A DNA stretch of 7,732 nucleotides from an uncultured Pseudomonadota bacterium (GCA_902495305.1 CABUWG010000067.1:1-7732), one strand, 5' to 3'. Shown: positions 1 through 5,245, numbered from the stretch's first letter. Notes: generated by a model not told the origin, from the sequence alone. Program-made: numbers and translations.

Positions 1-99
1 TCCACCATTTAAAAACAAAAAGACGCCGAGAGGCGTTTTTTTGTTTTTAAATAATTTGGTGAGCTCGGGAAGCGAACCCCTGAGACAGGGGTTTGACTA
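1..99. repeat. 99-bp direct repeat, copy 1 (tandem unit 1-186)
   Basis: Positions 1-99 are identical, base for base, to 187-285, giving a 186-bp period. The unit consists of this 99-bp part plus an 87-bp spacer (100-186) seen only once. In order it holds the end of a tRNA/tmRNA-like CCA terminus (TCCACCA), a long A/T-armed hairpin (8-51), GGGAAGCG (67-74), and a hairpin AACCCCTG-AGA-CAGGGGTT (75-93). The spacer holds a perfect hairpin GTCAGC-AGC-GCTGAC (128-142) and ends in CCCCTCAGC. Because the window opens inside a copy, the array may continue upstream. No credible protein is encoded: the open frame across 41-355 is built from repeat DNA and lacks a recognisable domain. Confidence 0.9.
8..51. 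terminator. Bidirectional terminator-like hairpin, copy 1
   Basis: TTTAAAAACAAAAAGACGCC (8-27) pairs with 32-51 around a GAGA loop, giving a 20-bp stem with one G-U pair. The ACGCC/GGCGT core is followed by seven Ts on the plus strand, and by CTTTTTGTTTTT after GGCGT on the minus strand, so it could act in both directions. It immediately follows the TCCACCA end at 1-7, as expected for the terminator of an RNA gene lying upstream of the window. Confidence 0.75.
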
Positions 100-177
100 C
101 CAGCGAGAGGCAGACGGAAGTATGCCGGTCAGCAGCGCTGACGAGCGCCTGTGCAACTCGAACGGAGAGAGAGTAAT

Positions 178-193
178 CCCCTCAGCTCCACCA
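178..193 (+). other. tRNA/tmRNA-like 3' end (T-stem half, acceptor strand, CCA)
   Basis: CCCCT (178-182), CAGCTCC (183-189), A190 and CCA (191-193) have the layout of the 3' end of a tRNA or tmRNA: the 3' T-stem half, a 7-nt acceptor strand, the discriminator and an encoded CCA. A terminator follows directly. I cannot fold a complete RNA: the expected AGGGG-TTYRANY just upstream is absent. However, AGGGG-TTTGACT occurs at 87-98, 79 nt earlier, and would complete a T-arm if joined. The best reading is a duplicated or broken tail of an RNA gene lying mostly before the window. Chance resemblance remains possible. Confidence 0.4.
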
Positions 194-251
194 TTTAAAA
201 ACAAAAAGACGCCGAGAGGCGTTTTTTTGTTTTTAAATAATTTGGTGAGCT
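184..251. terminator. Extended terminator-like hairpin, copy 2
   Basis: The core stem 194-213/218-237 with loop GAGA is identical to copy 1. Here the flanks also pair: AGCT-C-[C]-ACCA (184-193) with TGGT-G-AGCT (243-251), interrupted by a bulged C and an AATT-side internal loop. The whole segment is thus one long imperfect palindrome. On the minus strand it lies about 45 nt after the kinase stop and is the likely terminator of the ygiW-qseBC transcript; on the plus strand it would terminate whatever RNA ends at 193. Confidence 0.72.
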
Positions 252-285
252 CGGGAAGCGAACCCCTGAGACAGGGGTTTGACTA
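187..285. repeat. 99-bp direct repeat, copy 2 (abuts qseC)
   Basis: This is a perfect copy of 1-99. Identity ends after GACTA: copy 1 continues CCAGCG, copy 2 continues TTTTCTC, which is already kinase coding sequence on the minus strand. The last three bases of the repeat (CTA, 283-285) are the reverse complement of the TAG stop codon of the kinase. The repeat therefore supplies that stop. Its internal hairpins (194-237 and 261-279) also lie just downstream of the kinase on the minus strand, where they can end the operon transcript. Confidence 0.92.
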
Positions 286-1632
286 TTTTCTCTCCCTCTC
301 AATCCTGACTTCAAAGCCTTTGGACGTATTGGCAAAGTGCAGGCAACAGCCGTAAAGTCCGGCAATCCGGCTGACAATGGCCAGTCCGAGACCGCTGCCG
401 TTTTCTTTCTGTCCGGCCGGCCGGAAAAAGCGTTCGCTCAGCCTCTTCAAATGGACGGTTTCAACATGGGCGCCGGAATTAACGACCTTAATGTCGTCCG
501 TATCAATTTCAATACTGATAACGGCACCTTCCGGACTATACTTAATGGCATTGTCAATCAGATTCCGCATCATCAAAGCGCATAAAACCGGATTCCCGTC
601 ATTAATAACCGTTGACGCTGTCAGGCTTTCCTGAAATGTAATACCCTTCTCCGCTGCGGCAGAAGCATACTCGTCCTTAATCTGCCGGACAATATTATCC
701 CAGCCAATCTGCTCAAAAACCTCATTCTGAGCCTGATTCGCTTCCAATCTGGATAAGGCAAGCAACTGTTCGACCAAACGGGCCGAACGCTCAATCCCGA
801 TACCAAGCTTCTGCAAAGCTTCCTGTCGCATTTTCTCGTCATTTCCGGCCAGCTCGGCGACTTCAAGCTGAATTTTCAGAGCTGTCAACGGCGTGCGGAG
901 TTCATGAGCCGAGTCGGAAATAAAACTTCTTTCCCTTTGCAAAAGCTCGTCTATCTGCGCCATCCGGCGGTTGATTGCCGTAATCATCGGCCGGACTTCC
1001 GACGGCAGGCTTTTGCCCGTCAAAGGCGATAAATCGTCCGGCTGCCGGTTTTCCAAATCAGATGCAAGTTTTTTCAGCGGAGAAAACTCCCGTGAAATAA
1101 TAATGATGGTTAAAATAAGCAAAAGAAGCAAACCGCCGAGCCATGGTGCCAGAAATTCTTCTACCATGTCCATTGTAATATCGGTGCGATATTCCCGTTC
1201 CTGCCCGACGGCAATATAAAAATTTCCGTCTGCGGATTTAACCCATACAATCCGCCACCATTCGTCATCCACTTTTTGCTTGCTGAAAGTTCCGACTTCC
1301 GGTCTGAAAGAAAAATCTTTGCCGTTTTCATTGTCATGAAAAACCATTTTCCCGCCGGCGTCAAACACCGCAAAACCGATGGCCTCGTCTTCGTCCTCGG
1401 CGTTTTTAATGCTTTTGATGATTTTATTGGTAATTTTTTGCGTCTGTACGGAAACATGGCTCCAGTCGGCCGAGGCCATCTGCCGCGCCAGCAGCATTTG
1501 ATAGCTGTCAAAAAACTCATCAATTTTTTCTTTGCTTTCCTGCCAGCAGATAAAACCGGCCGCCGCCCAGATAAGGCACGAAAAGCCGACAAACAAAATC
1601 ATCAGCCGCAGGCGTAAACTCAGATTTTTCAT
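283..1632 (-). CDS. qseC: QseC-type sensor histidine kinase
   Basis: Inner-membrane sensor kinase of 449 residues, the same length as E. coli QseC. It should autophosphorylate on His243 and pass phosphate to the QseB-type regulator encoded just before it. Two membrane segments (about 8-30 and 160-180) enclose a periplasmic sensor domain with an acidic stretch EDEDE (79-83). The segment after TM2 (PLKKLASDLENRQPDDLSPL) matches QseC proteins. The H-box is AHELRTPLTALK (242-253), the N-box RNLIDNAIKYSPEG (356-369), the G2 box GSGLGLAIV (412-420), and ERFFRPAGQ (400-408) is a QseC hallmark. The G1 box reads NSGAH (385-389) instead of DxGxG. The start overlaps the regulator stop by 4 bp (ATGA), implying translational coupling. 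The TAG stop lies inside a direct repeat. The sensed signal cannot be told from sequence. Confidence 0.93.
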   Translation of the reverse strand: MKNLSLRLRLMILFVGFSCLIWAAAGFICWQESKEKIDEFFDSYQMLLARQMASADWSHVSVQTQKITNKIIKSIKNAEDEDEAIGFAVFDAGGKMVFHDNENGKDFSFRPEVGTFSKQKVDDEWWRIVWVKSADGNFYIAVGQEREYRTDITMDMVEEFLAPWLGGLLLLLILTIIIISREFSPLKKLASDLENRQPDDLSPLTGKSLPSEVRPMITAINRRMAQIDELLQRERSFISDSAHELRTPLTALKIQLEVAELAGNDEKMRQEALQKLGIGIERSARLVEQLLALSRLEANQAQNEVFEQIGWDNIVRQIKDEYASAAAEKGITFQESLTASTVINDGNPVLCALMMRNLIDNAIKYSPEGAVISIEIDTDDIKVVNSGAHVETVHLKRLSERFFRPAGQKENGSGLGLAIVSRIAGLYGCCLHFANTSKGFEVRIERERK

Positions 1633-2288
1633 TCTTCACCCAGTATATATCCGATTTTATTAATTGTTTTGACAATATCTTTGCCGAGTTTTTTGCGCAA
1701 ATGATGCACATGAACCTCCACGGCGTTGCTCGATACTTCTTCTTCCCAGGAATAAATCTTGTTTTCAATGGTTTCTTTGGAAAGAACCTTGTTCTTGTTC
1801 AAAAGCAGCAGCTTTAAAAGTGCGGTTTCTTTGGGGGATAAAATCACGTCTTTGCCGTCGGCCGTCACTTTGAGCGTTTGCGGGTTAAAAGTAATGTTTT
1901 TATAACTGATAAGCGGATTGTTCTGCCCGTTTTGCCGCCGGATAAGGGCATTCAGCCGGGCCTGAACTTCTCTTAAGGCAAAGGGCTTGCCCAGATAGTC
2001 GTCGGCGCCGCTGTTTAAGCCGGTAATCCGCTGGTCAACGTCTCCCTGCGCGGTTAAAATCAGCACAGGCTCGTTGCGGCCGCGGTTTCTCCAGTTCTTC
2101 AGAACGGACAGGCCATCCTGCCCCGGCAGACCCAAATCGAGGACAACCGCTTCGTAAGGCGCCTGCATTAAGGCTTCTTCGCCCTCCAGACCATCGCAAA
2201 ACCAGTCAACGGCAAATCCGAGCTTTTCCAGTCCTGTCTTCAATCCGTCGCCGATAAGCCGGTCGTCCTCGATAAGTAAAATCCGCAT
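1629..2288 (-). CDS. qseB: QseB/PmrA-type response regulator (OmpR/PhoB family)
   Basis: Two-domain DNA-binding response regulator of 219 residues. The receiver domain (1 to about 117) has acidic-pocket residues D8 and D9, phosphoacceptor D51 in VVLDLGLPGQDG, T79 and K101 in GKPF, so all catalytic positions are intact. The C-terminal winged helix (about 127-217) contains the recognition-helix segment SNAVEVHVHHLRKKLG (187-202), typical of QseB/PmrA/BasR proteins. It lies 19 bp after ygiW and overlaps the kinase by 4 bp, so the three genes should form one transcript. Its likely operator is CTTAAG-N5-CTTAAG ahead of ygiW. The Shine-Dalgarno is weak (GGAC about 8 nt before the ATG, after a run of As), so translation may depend on the upstream gene. 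Confidence 0.94.
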   Translation of the reverse strand: MRILLIEDDRLIGDGLKTGLEKLGFAVDWFCDGLEGEEALMQAPYEAVVLDLGLPGQDGLSVLKNWRNRGRNEPVLILTAQGDVDQRITGLNSGADDYLGKPFALREVQARLNALIRRQNGQNNPLISYKNITFNPQTLKVTADGKDVILSPKETALLKLLLLNKNKVLSKETIENKIYSWEEEVSSNAVEVHVHHLRKKLGKDIVKTINKIGYILGEE

Positions 2289-2307
2289 TTTTTTTGGGTC
2301 CGTAAAA

Positions 2308-2670
2308 TTATTTTTTCAAAATAACTCTGTTGGCGTCTATTTTAGTATTAAACATATCTTTGTCAACTTCGCCGTGAATTTCGATTGTATTTTGCGGCGT
2401 TACGTTTACGCCGTTCCAGTCTTCGTCGTCAATTTCCACAACAATGGTGCCGGTTGCGTCTTTGAACTGATATTTCTCGTCCCCGAGGCTTTTTTCAATC
2501 TGTCCGACCAAAACCACGGCTGTATCATCGCTGAGTTTCTGGGCTTCGGCAACGGTAGACGTCGGCAGCCCCGGCCCTTGAAAACCGCCGTTCGGCTGAG
2601 CGGAAAAAGCAGCGGCGCTAAAGCCGGAAGTGAAAGCCAGAGCGGAAATTGCCATAAACATTTTATTCAT
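2308..2670 (-). CDS. ygiW: YgiW/YdeI-family periplasmic OB-fold (BOF) protein
   Basis: Small exported protein of 120 residues. Residues 1-24 are a signal peptide with a hydrophobic core and likely cleavage after AFSA, giving mature QPNGG. The mature part matches the bacterial OB-fold (BOF, formerly DUF388) family: GFQGPGLP (29-36), the strand VVLVGQIEK (52-60), YQFKDATGTIVVEID (67-81), W85, and the end NRVILKK. Relatives are periplasmic stress-tolerance proteins (YgiW/VisP, YdeI) that in gammaproteobacteria sit ahead of qseBC, exactly as here. The start is supported by a strong AGGAG 7 nt upstream. As first gene of the operon it should be the one most directly controlled by the upstream operator. 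The molecular activity of the family is poorly defined. Confidence 0.9.
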   Translation of the reverse strand: MNKMFMAISALAFTSGFSAAAFSAQPNGGFQGPGLPTSTVAEAQKLSDDTAVVLVGQIEKSLGDEKYQFKDATGTIVVEIDDEDWNGVNVTPQNTIEIHGEVDKDMFNTKIDANRVILKK

Positions 2671-2677
2671 ATCTTTT

Positions 2678-2682
2678 CTCCT
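2678..2682 (-). promoter_or_regulatory. Ribosome binding site of ygiW
   Basis: AGGAG on the minus strand (CTCCT on plus), 7 nt before the ATG. It is the strongest ribosome site of this operon and fixes the ygiW start. Confidence 0.8.
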
Positions 2683-2710
2683 GAAGTTGTTAAATACATT
2701 AGCTGTTTAC

Positions 2711-2716
2711 AAAATA
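2711..2716 (-). promoter_or_regulatory. Candidate -10 element of ygiW-qseBC
   Basis: TATTTT on the minus strand (AAAATA on plus) lies 16 bp downstream of the proximal CTTAAG half-site. It matches TATAAT at four of six positions. The spacing fits an activator-dependent promoter in which the operator replaces a poor -35. The call rests on position more than on match quality. Confidence 0.4.
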
Positions 2717-2732
2717 ACTTCACCATGCCAAA

Positions 2733-2749
2733 CTTAAGTAACGCTTAAG
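2733..2749 (-). promoter_or_regulatory. Putative QseB/PmrA operator (CTTAAG-N5-CTTAAG)
   Basis: Two perfect CTTAAG hexamers (2733-2738 and 2744-2749) are separated by 5 bp, an 11-bp period. This matches the tandem half-site pattern reported for PmrA (CTTAAG-N5-CTTAAT type) and for QseB (CTTAA-N6-CTTAA). It is 62 bp upstream of ygiW in the operon encoding a QseB-like regulator, implying autoregulation. The half nearer ygiW sits where a -35 element would be. Because each hexamer is itself palindromic, the site could also affect the plus-strand phosphorylase promoter about 35-60 bp away. Confidence 0.72.
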
Positions 2750-2782
2750 GCTTTAAAAATTTTTTTGAAAAAATAAAAAATC

Positions 2783-2810
2783 TATACAATTCGGGAATAA
2801 GGTGTATAAT
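2783..2810 (+). promoter_or_regulatory. Candidate promoter of the phosphorylase gene
   Basis: A perfect TATAAT (2805-2810) is preceded at 16 bp by TATACA (2783-2788), a four-of-six match to TTGACA, below an A/T-rich tract (2755-2780). Transcription would begin near 2816-2818, about 30 nt before the ATG at 2847. A GTG at 2802 immediately abutting this -10 would be upstream of the transcript and so cannot be the start. Confidence 0.55.
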
Positions 2811-2846
2811 AACCGGCAAGACGATAACCTTTGCAACGGAACAAAA

Positions 2847-4328
2847 ATGCTGGCACTCAAACATATTTCAATCAATTCTTTTAATGAAAACATTGTTTAC
2901 CTCCACAAAAACTGCGTCGCTTATAAAATGGATGAGATTCGTTTTCTTACCAAGGTTGAGGTTCACGGAGGCGCCCAGCCGCTGTACGGTTTTTTGCAGA
3001 TTGTCGAAGACGAAGATATTGTCACGCCGGATGAAATCGGGCTGAATACCGAAGCTTTCGAGCAGTTGAATTTGCCGGAGGGAACGATCGTCACCTTGTC
3101 GCTGACACCGCCGCCGCCGAGTCTGAACTCCATCAAGCGCAAAATTGCCGGCAATATCCTGAGCCCTGCGGAATATAATAATATTGTCAATGATATTATA
3201 AACAAGCGCTATTCCAATATGGATGTCGCTTCCTTTCTGGTGGCTTCGGGCGCTTTTATGACACCGCAGGAAGTCTTGTCTTTTACGCAGGCCTTAATCG
3301 GCAATAACACAATCAACTGGGATCATGAAAGCATTGTGGTCGATCATCATTGCCTCGGCGGCGTTCCGGGCAATAAGACCGATATTATCCTGACGGCCAT
3401 TGTTGCGGCTTACGGGCTGCCGATTCCCAAAACCGTATCGCATTCCCTGAGTTCCTGCGCCGGCGTGGCCGATACCATGAGCGTTTTGGCTAATGTTGAT
3501 TTAACAGAAGACGAGATTCGCGAGATTGTAAACGAAACCCGCGGCGTTCTGGCCTGCCACCGCAATTTGGACATTGCTTCGGCCAATAAGATTATTTCGA
3601 CGGTTGAACGCCAAATCGGCACAACCCAGCAGCAACATCTTGTGGCTGAGATTCTGGCAATAAAAATGGCAATGGGCGTGACGAATCTGCTCATAGACAT
3701 TCCGGTCGGCCCCAATTCCCGTATCAAAAATACCAGAGAAGCCATGCAGATTCGCAAACTGGCCGAATATGTCGGAGATCAGATAGGTATTGAGGTTGAA
3801 GCCGTCATTACTGATGGCAGCGAGCCGATAGGCAACGGTGTCGGCGCCGTTTTGGAAGCCCGCGATATTATGCAGGTCTTGCGCAATAAAGATGATGCAC
3901 CGCAGGATTTGCGTGAAAAGTCGTTGTTCCTTGCCGGCAGAATTTTAGAGTTTGATCCCAAGCTGCGCGGCGGACAAGGGTATTTTGTCGCCAAAGAACT
4001 GTTGGATTCCGGTCAGGCATTGGAGGCCATGAACAAAATCATCCATGCTCAGGGCAAAGCGCCGCAGCCGGTGCTCGGCAATCTGGTCAGGGAAGTTATT
4101 GCCAGAGAAGAAGGAACGGTTGAAAGCATTGACAATTCCCGCATTAATAAAATCGGCGTTCTGGCCGGAGCGATTCAAAGCCCCGGCGCCGGTATAGACC
4201 TGCTCAAAAAGGTTGGTGATCATGTGGAAGAGGGCGAGGCTTTGTTCCGGATTCATTCTATGTCGCAGTCCGAGTTCGAATACGCCTGCAGCATGGCCGA
4301 AGGCAATAACGGCTACACCATTTCTTAA
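2847..4328 (+). CDS. Thymidine/AMP phosphorylase-family protein, divergent active site
   Basis: Cytosolic protein of 493 residues from the ATG at 2847, chosen because MLALKHISI fits the family N-terminus, a weak ACGGA precedes it, and the longer frame from GTG 2802 overlaps the promoter. It belongs to the long 'putative thymidine phosphorylase'/AMP phosphorylase branch of the nucleoside phosphorylase family, which cleaves a nucleoside or nucleotide with phosphate. Family marks are the N-terminal domain (1 to about 88), DHHCLGGVPGNKTD (166-179), CAGVADTM (204-211), LLIDIPVGP (282-290), TDGSEPIGNGVG (323-334) and LEARDIMQVLRN (336-347). Odd features: D179 where Thr/Ser is usual, H199 where the family has Arg (SSRAITS-type motif), and ACHRNLDIASAN (236-247) where WGG...PxDD is expected. 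Substrate and even catalysis are therefore uncertain. The frame is intact throughout. Confidence 0.85.
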   Translation: MLALKHISINSFNENIVYLHKNCVAYKMDEIRFLTKVEVHGGAQPLYGFLQIVEDEDIVTPDEIGLNTEAFEQLNLPEGTIVTLSLTPPPPSLNSIKRKIAGNILSPAEYNNIVNDIINKRYSNMDVASFLVASGAFMTPQEVLSFTQALIGNNTINWDHESIVVDHHCLGGVPGNKTDIILTAIVAAYGLPIPKTVSHSLSSCAGVADTMSVLANVDLTEDEIREIVNETRGVLACHRNLDIASANKIISTVERQIGTTQQQHLVAEILAIKMAMGVTNLLIDIPVGPNSRIKNTREAMQIRKLAEYVGDQIGIEVEAVITDGSEPIGNGVGAVLEARDIMQVLRNKDDAPQDLREKSLFLAGRILEFDPKLRGGQGYFVAKELLDSGQALEAMNKIIHAQGKAPQPVLGNLVREVIAREEGTVESIDNSRINKIGVLAGAIQSPGAGIDLLKKVGDHVEEGEALFRIHSMSQSEFEYACSMAEGNNGYTIS

Positions 4329-4376
4329 AAGTTAAATCTCCTGACCGCTTTCGGCCAGCTCTCTGGCACGCTGCAG
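4286..4376. repeat. Inverted repeats bracketing a convergent gene junction
   Basis: CTGCAGC (4286-4292) and TGGCCGAA (4294-4301) in the end of the phosphorylase gene are matched in inverse order by TTCGGCCA (4350-4357) and GCTGCAG (4370-4376) in the end of the virB8-like gene. The stop codons (4326-4328 and 4332-4334) sit in the central loop, 3 bp apart. There is no T-run, so this is not a standard intrinsic terminator, and no other terminator is visible between the two genes. It may be only a coding coincidence. Confidence 0.35.
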
Positions 4377-5111
4377 GTAGTGCGGAGAGGTATCGGGCGT
4401 TCCGACATAACCGAGCGAATAATTGGTAACGACAAAACCGAACGGATTTTTCATCGCGTCGTCTTTGGTCTTGAACGGCAAATCCATATAAGTAATCCGG
4501 AGGGTGGCACGCCAGATCTTGGTGTCAATCTTGTCAGAATCCGGCGTCATGTCCATGGTGAGAAATTGTGCCTGCCACAAGCCGAAAGTCAGCGGCCGCA
4601 CCCACTCAACCTTAACATAACGCTGCAATGCGTTTTTCTTGAACAGCATCAGGTTATATTTCACGTCCGTGCTGTAAAATTTGTTATACACATTGGCATC
4701 GGAATACCAGAAAATCGTCTGCCGCTGTCCCCAGCGGGAAAGCAGTTGGTCATAATCGGAAGTAATGGCATTGCGCAGCGTAATATATTCCGAAATATGC
4801 TGTTCGGCAATCAGGTCGGTCACCAGAATACGCCGTTCCACCGGCTGAACCAGCTCAAGCTGCGAGAAGTATTTGTTAATCTGCAGCAGGCGGGGATAAA
4901 CGGTTTTTTGCGGCAGCATCAGATAGATTGTAAGCGCCAGCATCATTGTAATGCTCATGCTGATAACGGCCAGAATGACCAAAATACGAGAACTCCAGAG
5001 ATACCGCCGTTCCGGCATGGCCTGTGTATGGGCGCGTTCCGGATAAAGCCCGAGCTTGTCAGGGCTTTCCTTTTCTTTGAACTTGAATACGGTATAAAAA
5101 ATGTCAAACAT
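4332..5111 (-). CDS. VirB8-like type IV secretion inner-membrane protein
   Basis: A bitopic inner-membrane protein of 259 residues: a cytoplasmic N-terminus (1-40), one membrane helix (about 41-66) and a periplasmic VirB8-type domain (about 68-235). Matches to the VirB8 family are ISEYITLRNAI (106-116), the serine/tyrosine segment WYSDANVYNKFYS (135-147), WRATLRITYMD (200-210) and NPFGFVVTNYSLGYV (222-236), the family's NPxGFxVxxY motif. VirB8 proteins scaffold assembly of the type IV secretion channel, binding VirB9 and VirB10. No other vir/tra gene is in the window, so it is either a dispersed component, as in Rickettsiales-type systems, or an orphan. The start at 5111 has a poor ribosome site (AAAGG 13 nt upstream). 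It is divergent from the TolC-like gene and convergent with the phosphorylase gene. Confidence 0.8.
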   Translation of the reverse strand: MFDIFYTVFKFKEKESPDKLGLYPERAHTQAMPERRYLWSSRILVILAVISMSITMMLALTIYLMLPQKTVYPRLLQINKYFSQLELVQPVERRILVTDLIAEQHISEYITLRNAITSDYDQLLSRWGQRQTIFWYSDANVYNKFYSTDVKYNLMLFKKNALQRYVKVEWVRPLTFGLWQAQFLTMDMTPDSDKIDTKIWRATLRITYMDLPFKTKDDAMKNPFGFVVTNYSLGYVGTPDTSPHYLQRARELAESGQEI

Positions 5112-5154
5112 AAAAACAAAAACCTTTATCGCGCCGCTCGGGTTATGTAAATAT

Positions 5155-5182
5155 TTTATACATCAAAGTTGAATAAAAGCAA
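5155..5182 (-). promoter_or_regulatory. Candidate promoter of the virB8-like gene
   Basis: On the minus strand TTGCTT (5177-5182) and TATAAA (5155-5160) are separated by 16 bp, giving a leader of about 38 nt before the ATG. Both hexamers are fair matches to the sigma-70 consensus. It is back to back with the promoter of the TolC-like gene in the 142-bp intergenic gap. Confidence 0.5.
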
Positions 5183-5208
5183 ATAAATACTGTTAATCTC
5201 CGAAATAT

Positions 5209-5217
5209 TGATATAAT
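5209..5217 (+). promoter_or_regulatory. Extended -10 promoter of the TolC-like gene
   Basis: TGATATAAT contains a perfect TATAAT (5212-5217) with the TGn extension, which compensates for the lack of a clear -35 hexamer 15-18 bp upstream. The predicted start near 5224 gives a leader of about 30 nt. A perfect palindrome ATACATGTAT (5226-5235) lies right at the transcript start. Confidence 0.6.
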
Positions 5218-5240
5218 TTATACCCATACATGTATTTATA

Positions 5241-5245
5241 AAGGG
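5241..5245 (+). promoter_or_regulatory. Ribosome binding site of the TolC-like gene
   Basis: AAGGG lies 8 nt before the ATG at 5254, a normal spacing, and supports that start, which is also the only one that includes the lipoprotein signal peptide. Confidence 0.7.

Noticed and set aside
1..285. CRISPR array
   Set aside because: Only two copies, with 99-bp repeats and an 87-bp spacer, too long for CRISPR repeats, and no cas genes.
1..285. Prophage or integrative-element attachment pair (att direct repeats at a tRNA end)
   Set aside because: The two copies are only 87 bp apart with no integrase in view, so a simple tandem duplication explains the data better; an ancient scar cannot be excluded.
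41..355. Plus-strand open frame of 104 codons across the left repeat
   Set aside because: It starts inside the terminator hairpin, contains the repeat translated twice (LFLNNLVSSGSEPLRQGFDY), has no ribosome site and overlaps the end of a well-supported kinase gene.
2802..2846. GTG start extending the phosphorylase by 15 residues
   Set aside because: The codon abuts a TATAAT box, has no ribosome site, and the added residues do not resemble the family N-terminus.
4380..5150. 256-codon plus-strand frame opposite the virB8-like gene
   Set aside because: It is an antisense shadow: composition is His/Arg/Gln/Asn-rich with no domain, while the opposite strand encodes a clear VirB8-like protein.
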